From: a virus
Length of the DNA stretch: 50,348 bases
Strand: one strand, 5' to 3'
Virus record (IMG/VR): IMGVR_UViG_3300044824_000086
Coordinates: 1 to 50,348 of that record
Both the position numbers and the translations under genes were made by a program. The notes beneath the pieces were generated by a model. That model worked only from the letters and a program-made list of their open reading frames with translations. It did no database searches and had not been told where the DNA came from. Below are positions 24,334-32,505 of this stretch, in pieces. How positions within the stretch are numbered: position 1 is the first letter of the stretch; every line of letters begins with the position of its first letter.

Positions 24334-24642
24334 TTATACGAAGGGCTCTAAATATCCAAGACGATAAGCCTGAGCGAGATTAGCTACGTTATATAGAGCG
24401 TTATAAAGGTCGGTGAATACGCCCGTCGCGTACATCATATTGGTGGCATCATTAGCGGTGACACCCGTCCCAGCGAATTGTGGGAGGGCGGCGATTTGAG
24501 TAGCGTTAAGGCCGTAGGTCATAGCGTTGAATTTATCTGCGAGCATTTTGCCATATACGATGTCACCGATTAACGAGGTGGCTCGACCGTTAATTGCGTC
24601 CACCCAATTTTGAAAGGTCATATTGTTAGCGTAGTTCATCAT
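24334..24642 (-). CDS. Helical hypothetical protein (102 aa)
   Basis: The start is ATGATG at 24642 behind GAGGTTATT. The sequence is helical and rich in Ala, Asn and Tyr (MTFQNWVDAINGRATSLIGDIVYGKMLADKFNAMTYG). It ends YLEPFV. There is no membrane segment or Cys. It lies directly after the radical SAM gene and before fibre genes. I do not recognise it; its neighbours make it a possible partner or target of the modifying enzymes, but that is only an idea. Confidence 0.5.
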   Translation of the reverse strand: MMNYANNMTFQNWVDAINGRATSLIGDIVYGKMLADKFNAMTYGLNATQIAALPQFAGTGVTANDATNMMYATGVFTDLYNALYNVANLAQAYRLGYLEPFV

Positions 24643-24650
24643 AATAACCT

Positions 24651-25547
24651 CTATTTGGCGATTCTGAGTTTACGCACGGGCGTCAAATAGCCTCGTGGGT
24701 TGGTCATGAGCGTCAGGTTGTAACGATTGGCTATGTGCTCACGATAGATTTGGTCTTTATACGAAGCGCGTTGGCGAGCCTCTTGTTTCATCGCTAAGTC
24801 GCTAATGACGTATTTACCAGCTTTAACCTTGGGAGACTTCTCTTTCAATAACTCCACCCACGCCGGAGACATATCGTCGACGGTCTCCACGCTACGACGC
24901 CACGCCATTGGTATCGCTCCCCCACATTGGAAACAAAATTCGACGATTTGATCGGTGAAATGTAATGGGGAGCGACGCCACCAGCCTACCTCGATAGGCC
25001 ACGCTTTGCTACCATCTCCATTAAGAAGGTCGAGATTCGCTGCCACCTCACAGAAATAAGCACCTCGAGGCGTGATGGCTGCGGACCAACTATTCTGGAC
25101 CCAACAATGGTCGATCATGTAGCACTGCTCGATTGGGTCGGCAATAACCTCACTGATCTTTACGAGCAGAGGCGCGTGTAGGATGTCATCGCGGGAATGG
25201 TCATTAATGAAGATGTGGCCGAAGGTCGTAGAGATTACTTCGCTATAGTGAGTGTAACCGTCTGGCAAAGTGGTCCATAACCCAAGTTGGTCTTTAGGAA
25301 ACTTCGACCTCGCATACTCGCACATCTCAACGAAGTGCTTGTGTAATAGAGGCTCGGCTCCTTGGAAACCAATTACGCCACGATAACCTTCCATTGAGTC
25401 GATAGCTTGATGAAAGGTCTCAAGGGTCATATTGGTAAGTTGGTCTTGTTTGAAGTGACCAACGAAGCGTGTACAATTGGAACAATGTTTGACGCATCGA
25501 TTTGTGATCTCTATAGCTATTGAATCCATATCTCGTAGAGGTCTCAT
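24651..25547 (-). CDS. Radical SAM enzyme with C-terminal Cys region (298 aa)
   Basis: CVKHCSNC at residues 18-25 is the CxxxCxxC motif that binds the [4Fe-4S] cluster of radical SAM enzymes. FQGAEPLLHKHF lies about 40 residues on and matches the GGE-type S-adenosylmethionine region. LWTTLPDGYT follows as the next barrel strand. Further cysteines (CYMIDHCW, YFCEVAA, FCFQCGG) suggest a SPASM-like auxiliary cluster domain. Such enzymes often modify peptides or sugars. The gene is coupled (ATGA) to the zinc-ribbon gene and follows a glycosyltransferase within the virion cluster. The substrate is unknown. Confidence 0.75.
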   Translation of the reverse strand: MRPLRDMDSIAIEITNRCVKHCSNCTRFVGHFKQDQLTNMTLETFHQAIDSMEGYRGVIGFQGAEPLLHKHFVEMCEYARSKFPKDQLGLWTTLPDGYTHYSEVISTTFGHIFINDHSRDDILHAPLLVKISEVIADPIEQCYMIDHCWVQNSWSAAITPRGAYFCEVAANLDLLNGDGSKAWPIEVGWWRRSPLHFTDQIVEFCFQCGGAIPMAWRRSVETVDDMSPAWVELLKEKSPKVKAGKYVISDLAMKQEARQRASYKDQIYREHIANRYNLTLMTNPRGYLTPVRKLRIAK

Positions 25548-25780
25548 ACTAACACCTCACCGCTCGCGAACTGCTCAAGTTTCCCCTCCATTTCATCTTT
25601 CAACTTAGCGGCATAAAGCAAATATGCGTCTCGGCATTTTTCACAAACTCCACCATCAAGGTTTGCGTAAAAACTATTAAAGGTTCCTTCGAGATACATT
25701 TGAGCGTCGCCAAAATTCTCAGCTTCGTAAGAAACTATCTCCTTGCATCTTGGGCATTCTGTAATGATAGTTATTTTCAT
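25544..25780 (-). CDS. Zinc-ribbon small protein (78 aa)
   Basis: CPRCKEIV at residues 9-16 and, about 33 residues later, VCEKCRDAY form a four-Cys zinc ribbon. The remainder is helical and acidic (KLKDEMEGKLEQFAS). The gene starts at the ATG next to the previous stop and overlaps the radical SAM start by four bases. Its AT-rich codons differ from the flanking enzymes. It may support the neighbouring enzymes or be an unrelated insertion. Confidence 0.6.
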   Translation of the reverse strand: MKITIITECPRCKEIVSYEAENFGDAQMYLEGTFNSFYANLDGGVCEKCRDAYLLYAAKLKDEMEGKLEQFASGEVLV

Positions 25781-25781
25781 A

Positions 25782-26606
25782 TTACATCACCCCCACTGGA
25801 ATTTGCTGAAGGCCAGGAGGTAACATCATACCGGATTGAGGAGCGAATGGTTGGAGACGTTGCGCTGCCTGCTGAGCTTTAATTGCCTCGATATAGTCGT
25901 GGTATTTCTCGTCGACCTCAGGTAGAATCATCCCCCACAGGACCAATATCTCAAGCATCTTTTGGACCTTCGTTTCGATGGGCATTGTGTATTGGTGCCA
26001 ATAGTAGTTGTCGTAAGGGCGATTGAATTTGGGCTTGAGGTCCTGCTCGATGGTGAGATGTTTCAAGCCGAATCTCGCTATGTTGCGACTGAGCGTATAA
26101 TCGTCCATCAAGTGCGCCGGGTCTATTATCCCACTCATCTTCTCACTACACACTGGAAAGATATTATTGATGGCCTCTTCGCGGGTGAGATCAAGGGGAT
26201 ACCACAGGTCAATACACCAATCACTCGCCGCACAGAACCAATTGCAAGCGCCGATATATCGTCCATCCCGTTTCTCGTATCCTGTGGGGCGAAATCTCAT
26301 CGCGGCCATATCCTTACCTGTAAATAGGACCGTATCTTTATGAAGCAACGATGTTACGTCCATAAGGTCGGGGTTGATAAGGGCGTCGGCGTCGATATAG
26401 ACGTTCCAATCGTTATCTTTTCCAAGGTCGTATATCTGTAATTTCTCCATCGCCGGAGGTAGGTGAGGCGACTTCCTATCCGATATGATGTGAAAGTCGG
26501 CTCCTATCTTCGAGGCGTAGTGACGAAGCCACGGAAACGTAAGCTCCGTTAGCGCTGGTGCGTAATTATCAACAACCACGGTGAACAAGACTTTTTTCTC
26601 TCTCAT
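25782..26606 (-). CDS. GT-A glycosyltransferase-like protein (274 aa)
   Basis: The N-terminus KKVLFTVVVDNYAPALTELTFPWLRHYASKIGADFHII is the first Rossmann-like strand-helix of a nucleotide-sugar transferase. VYIDADALI at residues 69-77 has the D-x-D metal motif (Asp72, Asp74). GACNWFCAASDW and DDYTLSRNIARFG are typical later elements of GT8-like enzymes. The last 25 residues are Pro/Gln-rich. It lies just upstream of the zinc ribbon and radical SAM genes. It may glycosylate a virion protein or host surface sugar. Confidence 0.7.
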   Translation of the reverse strand: MREKKVLFTVVVDNYAPALTELTFPWLRHYASKIGADFHIISDRKSPHLPPAMEKLQIYDLGKDNDWNVYIDADALINPDLMDVTSLLHKDTVLFTGKDMAAMRFRPTGYEKRDGRYIGACNWFCAASDWCIDLWYPLDLTREEAINNIFPVCSEKMSGIIDPAHLMDDYTLSRNIARFGLKHLTIEQDLKPKFNRPYDNYYWHQYTMPIETKVQKMLEILVLWGMILPEVDEKYHDYIEAIKAQQAAQRLQPFAPQSGMMLPPGLQQIPVGVM

Positions 26607-26642
26607 CTCTATTCTCCTTCCCTTCGTTCGTTTAGATTCGAA

Positions 26643-26665
26643 GGAGGGCCTTCCCGAGACCCTCC
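26643..26665 (-). terminator. Hairpin between decoration and glycosyltransferase genes
   Basis: GGAGGG and CCCTCC form a six-bp stem around an 11-base loop, in the 72-base gap after the putative decoration gene. The minus-strand side is followed by TTCGAATC, not a T run, so it is a weak terminator or an RNA-processing/stability hairpin. It would let the capsid and decoration genes be made at higher level than the enzyme genes downstream. Confidence 0.35.
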
Positions 26666-26678
26666 CCCGTTGACGTCG

Positions 26679-27824
26679 TTACGACCCTATCGCAATATAA
26701 GGAACCGCATTCGCATAAGCGATATTTGCGTTAGGGTAAGCCTCCATTGGGATCGTCTGAATCTCCATCTCACGACCCCACACATACGAACACGAAACGT
26801 TATTTGCCGTCGCACCATTTGCGGCGGTAATCTGAATGAGACCATTACTTAATGTGAATGTCGCTGCTCCTGCCGTAGGAGTCTGCTGCATACCTTCGAT
26901 TATGATATTGGTACTATTGAGCCCAGCGATTTGGTTCATAAATGACCACACCAAGACGTATTGACTATTAGGTGTGCATAGCGCCGTTGCTACCGTTGGC
27001 GTCTGCTCTACAACCATACGATCATACGCCATACCTGAGGCTGGCAATTTAACGTAGGTCGTGATACATGATGTAACCGCGTCGGTAGCGTTGAATGTTA
27101 ATGTCGAAGCGGTCATATTCGCCTTCGCCTGATGTGATGCTGCTGTCGCTCCATGCGGGAGGTATTGTACCACATTCGTTGCTGTCGTCCCAACTGCTCG
27201 ACAATTCTCAATCGCCATCACGCCATTCGCACCTGATGCCAATGTTGCAACGTTTGCGGCGGTCGTTTGGTTCTCATTTTGAACGAGGTTATCCCATATC
27301 ATTTTCCACGCCTGGGTGATATAGCCTATGCTCATTATTGAGCCATTCCCTGCGTAGGTATTGATTGGGGTCCGATTGCCGAAGGTTAGTGTCGAAGTGA
27401 ATTGCATCTGATTAGCGGCAAGCGTTGCTGCTTGGTCAACGAGAGAATAAGCCACGTTAGCGATTCCTGCATAGAATATGTACGCAGGGGGGTAGTTGAG
27501 GGTGAACTGATTCGCCGTCGTTGCGTTTCCGATGGTTTGGTTCTCCTGCCATATGATTGGAGGAATACCGTCCATGAATACTTTAATGTTACCTGTGTTG
27601 CTCTGGTTAGAACCTGTGCCTAAGACATATTGAAAGGTGAGGCCACTATTCTCTTCAGGAAAGATTATACGGTCGATGTAGGTTAGACCGAAGTTAGCAG
27701 CAGTGATCGGATAACCTCCTGGAGGATAGGCGCCGTCAAGAGCCATTGTTCCCGAGACCGCACGACGCGAACCCCATGCGTCGTATCGATCTGGTGATGT
27801 TAAGGTGTTGAATGTTATAGCCAT
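26679..27824 (-). CDS. Virion decoration or structural protein (381 aa)
   Basis: ATG at 27824 follows AAGGAGAAACGACT. The protein is beta-rich and full of Ala, Thr, Asn and Gln (AITFNTLTSPDRYDAWGSRRAVSGTMALDG at the start). It includes ATFTLSNGLIQITAANGATANNVSCSYVWGREM near the end. Its place after the capsid gene and small Ig-like gene, with a strong ribosome site, fits an abundant head-surface protein. No named family is recognised. Confidence 0.55.
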   Translation of the reverse strand: MAITFNTLTSPDRYDAWGSRRAVSGTMALDGAYPPGGYPITAANFGLTYIDRIIFPEENSGLTFQYVLGTGSNQSNTGNIKVFMDGIPPIIWQENQTIGNATTANQFTLNYPPAYIFYAGIANVAYSLVDQAATLAANQMQFTSTLTFGNRTPINTYAGNGSIMSIGYITQAWKMIWDNLVQNENQTTAANVATLASGANGVMAIENCRAVGTTATNVVQYLPHGATAASHQAKANMTASTLTFNATDAVTSCITTYVKLPASGMAYDRMVVEQTPTVATALCTPNSQYVLVWSFMNQIAGLNSTNIIIEGMQQTPTAGAATFTLSNGLIQITAANGATANNVSCSYVWGREMEIQTIPMEAYPNANIAYANAVPYIAIGS

Positions 27825-27836
27825 AGTCGTTTCTCC

Positions 27837-28154
27837 TTATGATCCGATTATCAACGCTGTCATGTTGAAGGTGCTACCATCGGCTACGGGTGAGTTGGTA
27901 GCGTTGTAGGCTAATATGGAATAGGTAGTCGTCCCATTAGCCCCATTGAATGCGAAGGTGACAGGTTGATTGGCAGCAGCCGCACCGTTGTTGATGGGGA
28001 TGACGAAGTTGACGTCTGTTAGCCCCACCTGAGCGGGGGTGAAGATGATACCCGCTGAGTTGTAGCTCGTTACGACGAAATCAACCTTATTAACCGTGCG
28101 TGATCCGAGCGAGGCTGTCCACATAAATGTTGCTTTGAAAGCGAGTGCTGCCAT
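27837..28154 (-). CDS. Small Ig-like structural protein (105 aa)
   Basis: The protein is nearly all beta strands (ALAFKATFMWTASLGSRTVNKVDFVVTSYNSAGIIFTPAQVGL, then VTFAFNGANGTTTYSILAYNA). It ends MTALIIGS and has no Cys. Such compact all-beta proteins downstream of capsid genes are often capsid decoration proteins. RBS AAGGAGGGTCCG precedes the ATG. Confidence 0.55.
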   Translation of the reverse strand: MAALAFKATFMWTASLGSRTVNKVDFVVTSYNSAGIIFTPAQVGLTDVNFVIPINNGAAAANQPVTFAFNGANGTTTYSILAYNATNSPVADGSTFNMTALIIGS

Positions 28155-28164
28155 CGGACCCTCC

Positions 28165-29037
28165 TTACGGTGCTATCTGGAGATAGGCCATAGCCCAGTT
28201 GTTTGCGCCCTGGATACGCATTGTCCAACCCAATATCGGCTGGAGTGCGTTCGATACGTTGGCGACGGTGCCGTTTTGAGCGCCCGGTCCAAGGCCAAAT
28301 CCCATTACGCCGACTGCGTTGGTTAAGATGGCGCAAGGTCCCCACGTTTGGAACCAACCATAGTAGTCGTAGTTGGCCGCATTGGCGGTGTTATTGGAAC
28401 CGGGGATGGTTACGAGGGGTACGCCACACGGTACGCCTGTGGGGAGCGTAGCGTTCATCGTCACGGGGCGATCCCATATCGACTGGGTGAGGGAGACGTT
28501 GGCGCCTGTGGTGAGGGTGAAGGGAAGGGGGTCGAATAGGGTCACCGTCATAACGTTGTTGGCGCCGATGAGCGTCGTGTTGGAGGTGGCGGCGATTCGT
28601 ATCGTAGTCTGAAGGTTAGCCGCCGACGGGATTACGATATTCATATACCCTCCGAAGAAATAATTCGGAATGGTATAGGCGACCTGAGCGATTAGCTGGA
28701 ATTGATACGAGCCAGCCGTAGCGTTCGCGTAGACTGCGCAGTTGTTACAGTTGTTGGCGAGAGACGTTCCAGAGAGGGCTGACTGATATAACTCCCCAGG
28801 GATTGCGTTTGCGGCGTTGGCGGTGCGGCCATAATAGAACACTCGCTCGCCAAGGATGATTTTATCTCCTATCGTATGCGAAGGATACATCGTCGAGCCC
28901 GTTGTTGACCCAACCGCGCTCGTTTGGAGGTCAACGCGCTCATACGAATACACGCCAACCTTAAACGCCGTCGCGTCGTGCTTAGAGCCTCGTTCGGCTC
29001 CTGGAACTGCGATATACTGATTGCCTGTGGTTGCCAT
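28165..29037 (-). CDS. Capsid-adjacent structural protein (290 aa)
   Basis: ATG at 29037 follows TAAGGAGAATCGAAG. The sequence starts MATTGNQYIAVPGAERGSKHDATAFKV and contains HTIGDKIILGERVFYYGR, an opening often seen in decoration proteins after the major capsid gene. Cys occurs in ANNCNNCAVYA and GVPCGVP. The rest is beta-rich with Ala, Asn and Thr. It is the first gene after the capsid gene and a structured spacer, so high-level synthesis is expected. It is probably a head-surface or vertex protein. Confidence 0.55.
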   Translation of the reverse strand: MATTGNQYIAVPGAERGSKHDATAFKVGVYSYERVDLQTSAVGSTTGSTMYPSHTIGDKIILGERVFYYGRTANAANAIPGELYQSALSGTSLANNCNNCAVYANATAGSYQFQLIAQVAYTIPNYFFGGYMNIVIPSAANLQTTIRIAATSNTTLIGANNVMTVTLFDPLPFTLTTGANVSLTQSIWDRPVTMNATLPTGVPCGVPLVTIPGSNNTANAANYDYYGWFQTWGPCAILTNAVGVMGFGLGPGAQNGTVANVSNALQPILGWTMRIQGANNWAMAYLQIAP

Positions 29038-29055
29038 CTTCGATTCTCCTTACTT

Positions 29056-29167
29056 GCCTATTGGCAGGCTCTACACCTCATTGGCTTGAAGTGGTGGTGG
29101 TTCTTTTCGGGGGGAGGAGAACCACCAAGACTCCCTTCTCGGGATTGGGGAAGGAGGCAGGCCCGAG
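29056..29167 (-). terminator. Set of hairpins after the capsid gene
   Basis: In transcription order (minus strand) there are three hairpins. One is CTCGGG/CCCGAG (29162-29167 with 29138-29143). The next is a 10-bp stem TGGTGGTTCT/AGAACCACCA (29118-29127 with 29095-29104). The last is TGCC/GGCA around TATT (29055-29066). None is followed by a long T run, so they may tune or stabilise the capsid mRNA rather than end it. Confidence 0.5.
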
Positions 29168-29190
29168 GAACCTTACCTCACATAATACCG

Positions 29191-29376
29191 TTACGTTAGG
29201 TTGATGATCGCGCCCTGGAGACGTGGCTGCGTGCAAATGAGGTTGCCCATCGTGAGCAATTGCCTCACGTAGGCATCCTGATCTGTGGGAGTCTTCTCCG
29301 AGGTCCAACTAAAGTTCTTATTCTTATTTAATACGAGTTTCCAGAAGTCTGTGTTGAGGAAATACATAATCCCATT
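29191..29376 (-). CDS. Major capsid protein, exon 2 (61 aa)
   Basis: Reading from 29376, the frame gives NGIMYFLNTDFWKLVLNKNK and continues to NLICTQPRLQG before the stop at 29191. It fits exactly after exon 1, which ends DNHCP in the same codon phase. The spliced protein is 316 residues. The tail has the MYFLNTDYW...QPRLQG pattern common at the end of phage major capsid proteins. Codons upstream of 29376 in this frame belong to the intron core, so a start at 29481 is not real. Confidence 0.8.
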   Translation of the reverse strand, partial: NGIMYFLNTDFWKLVLNKNKNFSWTSEKTPTDQDAYVRQLLTMGNLICTQPRLQGAIINLT

Positions 29377-30076
29377 CGTTCTGTTACTTAGTAACCTCTT
29401 ACGAGGCGGGCGATCATTTCTGTCGCCTCTGCATGTTTCCATGCAGTCCAGACTATATCTTAGCTTTCGCTCTCCGTACATAGTCGTTACACCTTCCTTT
29501 CGTCAACTAACGAAAGGCTCGGCTCGGTATTGCCTTCGACGTCACTCGTTAAGGTGTCCACCGAGTTCTCGGAGTTTTCAATATTAAGCATGGGAAGGTC
29601 TATATACTCCTTATGTTTCAAAGCTGTAATTTGGTCATATAAATCAGTCATCTGAACCATAACGTCTTCAGGCACTCGATTAACTCGAACACCATGCTGT
29701 TTATATCGCTGACTGATACCAAATAACTTAATAGCAAGATCAGCTTCTTCAGCTTTGATTATAAGTAAGTCTTTGATAGCAATTAAAAAGAGCACACCTT
29801 TCAATCCAGTAACCATCCAACGATAAGTTGTCCGATGATTCTGTCCCCTCTCAGATTCCTTATATATGGAACCTTCAAAGACTTTTTGCAGTTCTATCAA
29901 GGGATAAGGGTTACAATTCTTGATATGAACGACTAATGTGTAGAAAACGTTACCGCTCTTTCTCAAGACCTTATTAAAGGTTACGCAGCCTTCTCCATCA
30001 AAGAACCCTGCAAAATATGAAAGTTGTTGTTCTTCTGTCATTGCTCCTCCCTTTAGTTTAATAGGCCCCCTTGCTG
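29377..30076 (-). mobile_element. Group I intron in the major capsid gene (700 nt)
   Basis: The 5' splice site: the exon ends GCCCU and the guide GGGGC follows after a short loop, with the U-G wobble at the junction. The 3' end is G at 29377. The core is recognisable: GGCAATACCGAGCC (P-type element, 29521-29534), GACTA (29481-29485) pairing with TAGTC in AAGATATAGTC (29451-29461) as P7, and a stem CTGCATG/CATGCAG with GAAA loop as P9. More hairpins (GGCGA/TCGCC, GTTAC/GTAAC) follow. Exons join in phase 0. It carries the LAGLIDADG gene at 29487-30041. Confidence 0.85.
29487..30041 (-). CDS. LAGLIDADG homing endonuclease of the intron
   Basis: The start at 30041 (ATGACAGAAG) lies five bases after AGGGAGGAGC; a longer frame would begin in exon 1. 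LSYFAGFFDGEGCVTF near residue 10 is the LAGLIDADG helix with catalytic-type Asp and Glu. LKGVLFLIAIKDLLIIKAEEADLAIKLF gives the second half of the core, as in single-motif enzymes that act as dimers. The length, 184 residues, is usual. Its stop falls within the P7 region of the intron, so coding overlaps the ribozyme core. It would promote intron homing into intronless capsid genes. Confidence 0.85.
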   Translation of the reverse strand: MTEEQQLSYFAGFFDGEGCVTFNKVLRKSGNVFYTLVVHIKNCNPYPLIELQKVFEGSIYKESERGQNHRTTYRWMVTGLKGVLFLIAIKDLLIIKAEEADLAIKLFGISQRYKQHGVRVNRVPEDVMVQMTDLYDQITALKHKEYIDLPMLNIENSENSVDTLTSDVEGNTEPSLSLVDERKV

Positions 30077-30841
30077 AGGGCAATGGTTATCTACGACCAG
30101 AGCCATGTGGCCATTAAATTCTATACCCGAGAAGCCCACACTGGCCAAGTCCGCGTTCGATCCATGCTCAGCGAAGAACCGTTGCTGAGGCTGAACACGA
30201 GCCCATATCTTATCGTAGATCGCCTGACACGTTACTGCAAGGTCAGGTTTACGTTTACCGATTGTGCAAAGGCCAATCATCTGGTTGATGATGTCGACTG
30301 TGACCGGTCCACCCGTGGCGTTATACTGAGCCTTCCACCACGTCGCGTCGGTTGTGCGCTCGAGGTTACCATAGATGTCGTAGTTCGTTCCATCATCTAC
30401 GGCGTTGGCGAGACCGTCGAAGTCTTTGTTGTTATTGCCTGTGCCATCAGTAAACAACATCGCGCTGAGCAATTCGTCCATCGTCATCGAGGCCGTTTCC
30501 ATCTTCGACTCCAATAGGCCCATTATTTTCTCATCACCCTCAGCTATGGCGAGGTCGGTCCCTGGAATCGTCACGTTTACGTATAGAGCCTTCCAAAGCC
30601 ACTCAGCTTGGGTCTGCGTCTGCTGATAGCCTATGTCGAAGGTATCCATTCCGAAGTATGACCCTCCAGGGAGCATCTTGTAGATAACTGGCTGGACGAT
30701 CTTCAAGCCACTGTCGAACACTATCTTTGACTTAGCGAGAAGCCTCGCCAAAAACGCGTTCGATATAAATATCTGCTCCTGAAGCTCAGGGAGATATTTC
30801 TTTCTTACTGCTACGTCAAGGTCGTTATAACTTAGTGCCAT
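30077..30841 (-). CDS. Major capsid protein, exon 1 (255 aa)
   Basis: ATG at 30841 follows TAAGGAGATGGCAC. The protein begins MALSYNDLDVAVRKKYLPELQEQIF and continues through VYKMLPGGSYFGMDTFDI, MDELLSAMLFTDGTGNN and FNGMA-type segments to DNHCP. This matches the plan of HK97-fold capsid proteins of short-tailed phages, with the MEMDELLS-type helix and final FGGIxV-like segment. Without splicing, translation runs seven codons into the intron and stops at 30053. It follows the scaffold gene directly. Confidence 0.85.
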
Positions 30842-30887
30842 TGTGCCATCTCCTTAGATTAATTGGGAGATGGTCCAGCGATCAACC

Positions 30888-31736
30888 TCACTCCGCAGGG
30901 GCGTTGATTTTGGGGCCACTGTCATCGTGAGGGAGCGAGCCATCTTTGAATCCTGTTAATACTTCTCGTGTGCGTGCGGCGAATCCTTTAGGTTTCTCCT
31001 TAGGGAAGGTCAACGCGGCGGGGGCTTCGTGTGAGCCCGATTCGTCTCCCTTACCCTTCTTCGCCTCGGTCTGCTCGGCCATGCGTTTCTCTAATTCAGT
31101 CTCTACGTCTTTCTTTACGAGGTCCTCATGATAGAAATCGTCATACGCAGCTTTGAGATCCGCCAACTTCTTATCTAACGCGTGTTTGACAAGTTTCTTC
31201 GTATCCATGTCGAATTTGCCTGTGCGCGAATAATGTTGGCGATGGAGGTCCTCAAGTTGCATATTAGAGTCCAATAAACGGCCAAATTCGTTGAACCTCG
31301 CATTGTAGTGGGTGTCGAGGTTCGTTTGGAATTGTTTAACCATCTCAGCAATCTCAGCCTTGGTGTAGTAGTCGCGGTCGTCGTTGCTACCTCCCTTAGC
31401 TCCTTTGCCTCGTGGAGACTGGCGTTGGCCGTCACCGCCTTGGTCCCCTTGGCCTGTGCCCATGTCTTTGAGCGACGTCCAATCGATTGCGTTAACGTCG
31501 ATACCACTAGCACGAATCGCTCTCATTATGGGTTCCGTACCTTCGCCATACTTCTGCCATGCGCCAAGGTGGTCACGAAGGTCGTCAGCTGAACTAAATC
31601 CAAGCTCATCGATGAGCGTCTTAAACGCTGCATTTTGCTGACTCTTCGTCGTATAATCGGCATTCATGGAGTCGTATAGCTCTTTCAATTCGGGGTTTGC
31701 CTTGATTGCTTCAATCTGCTCTTTCGTTAATGCCAT
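30888..31736 (-). CDS. Scaffolding protein (282 aa)
   Basis: The N-terminus ALTKEQIEAIKANPELKELYDSM is helical. A Gly/Asp/Gln-rich linker occurs at about residues 100-125, followed by a long charged helix from about 128 to 225. The tail is Lys-rich, with KPKGFAARTREVLTGF. Acidic/helical proteins of this kind directly upstream of the capsid gene are scaffolds in podoviruses and P22-like phages. The start shares the A of the previous TAA (TAATG). Confidence 0.7.
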   Translation of the reverse strand: MALTKEQIEAIKANPELKELYDSMNADYTTKSQQNAAFKTLIDELGFSSADDLRDHLGAWQKYGEGTEPIMRAIRASGIDVNAIDWTSLKDMGTGQGDQGGDGQRQSPRGKGAKGGSNDDRDYYTKAEIAEMVKQFQTNLDTHYNARFNEFGRLLDSNMQLEDLHRQHYSRTGKFDMDTKKLVKHALDKKLADLKAAYDDFYHEDLVKKDVETELEKRMAEQTEAKKGKGDESGSHEAPAALTFPKEKPKGFAARTREVLTGFKDGSLPHDDSGPKINAPAE

Positions 31737-31912
31737 TAGAGCACCTCCCCAATAGCGCCGTCTTTAAGCTGAACAACGTCTCCAGCTTTAGTAATAAGAT
31801 GCTCAGAACTAATTCCATCACTATTAAAGATGGCTCTATGGAGATCATAACCCTCAAACCATACACAATAAATCTTTCCGTCTTTGATCTTTTCTACTGT
31901 TGCTTTCATCAT
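31736..31912 (-). CDS. Small beta-rich protein (58 aa)
   Basis: ATGATG at 31912/31909 follows AAGGAGACCACG. The sequence reads MKATVEKIKDGKIYCVWFEG, then HLITKAGDVVQLKDGAIGEVL, a likely small SH3-like barrel. The stop overlaps the scaffold start. Codons are AT-rich compared with the scaffold and portal. No family is recognised. Confidence 0.6.
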   Translation of the reverse strand: MMKATVEKIKDGKIYCVWFEGYDLHRAIFNSDGISSEHLITKAGDVVQLKDGAIGEVL

Positions 31913-31981
31913 CGTGGTCTCCTTTGCTCACTCCCATCCTTCCCTTGGGGTGGTGAGTGGGACGTCGTTTAGATTTTACTT

Positions 31982-32341
31982 CTAGCCTACCTCACCCATT
32001 CCGCCACCTTGAGGAGGCGTGGGAGGTCTCGGTATCATCCCCTCGTCGCCCATACCAGGGCCATTTGCTCCTGCGGGCGCACCACCTTGGGAGGCGGCGC
32101 CCTGGAGAATCGTGAGGCACTGTTCTACTGCTGCTTGTAATTGAGGATTCTCCTTCGCCGCTTCGACCAATATATTAGCCGCTTGCATCACCTTCGCTGA
32201 GCCACCTTGGTCGCCGCGCTGTCGACGAAGCATCGACGATACTGATTCGTCCTCTTCGTTGTTCATCTGAGGGCGGCCTCTATCGCGAGATGGGGGCATA
32301 GGCGGTTTACGAGGCTCGCCACTTTCATAATCAGGTGTCAT
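31982..32341 (-). CDS. Hypothetical virion-cluster protein (119 aa)
   Basis: The protein is Pro/Gly/Arg-rich at both ends (MTPDYESGEPRKPPMPPSRDRG, and IPRPPTPPQGGGMGEV). A helical core, KVMQAANILVEAAKENPQLQAAVEQCLTILQGA, lies near residues 48-82. Such a helix flanked by disordered arms could be a portal or scaffold accessory. No homologue is recalled. It overlaps the next upstream gene by four bases. Confidence 0.55.
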   Translation of the reverse strand: MTPDYESGEPRKPPMPPSRDRGRPQMNNEEDESVSSMLRRQRGDQGGSAKVMQAANILVEAAKENPQLQAAVEQCLTILQGAASQGGAPAGANGPGMGDEGMIPRPPTPPQGGGMGEVG

Positions 32342-32487
32342 GCTAATTTCCTCCCACGCTTATGGCCACGTCGAGATTTACGACGCCCTGGGAGCAACGC
32401 CTTCTCTGCGCTTAACGACTCTGGTTTACGTCCTTTAATGTGCTTGATGGCGTCTATATTACCTGGGTTTCCTCCGGTGTCGCTCAT
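32338..32487 (-). CDS. Small basic protein (49 aa)
   Basis: The ATG at 32487 follows AGGAGGTTCGAC; upstream codons of the same frame belong to a different gene region. The first half is neutral (MSDTGGNPGNIDAIKHIKGR) and the end is very basic (PGRRKSRRGHKRGRKLA). It is a likely nucleic-acid-binding peptide, perhaps packed with DNA in the head. One of the five 21-bp dyads (32506-32526) lies just upstream of its ribosome site. Confidence 0.55.
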   Translation of the reverse strand: MSDTGGNPGNIDAIKHIKGRKPESLSAEKALLPGRRKSRRGHKRGRKLA

Positions 32488-32505
32488 GTCGAACCTCCTA
32501 TGATA

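Noticed and set aside
29191-29481. Separate 96-residue gene starting MYGERKLRYS
   Set aside because: Its first 35 codons are the intron core and the rest is capsid exon 2; there is no ribosome site.
31308-31641. Plus-strand frames inside the scaffold gene
   Set aside because: They are opposite to a coding gene, Val/Leu/Ala-rich shadows without ribosome sites.
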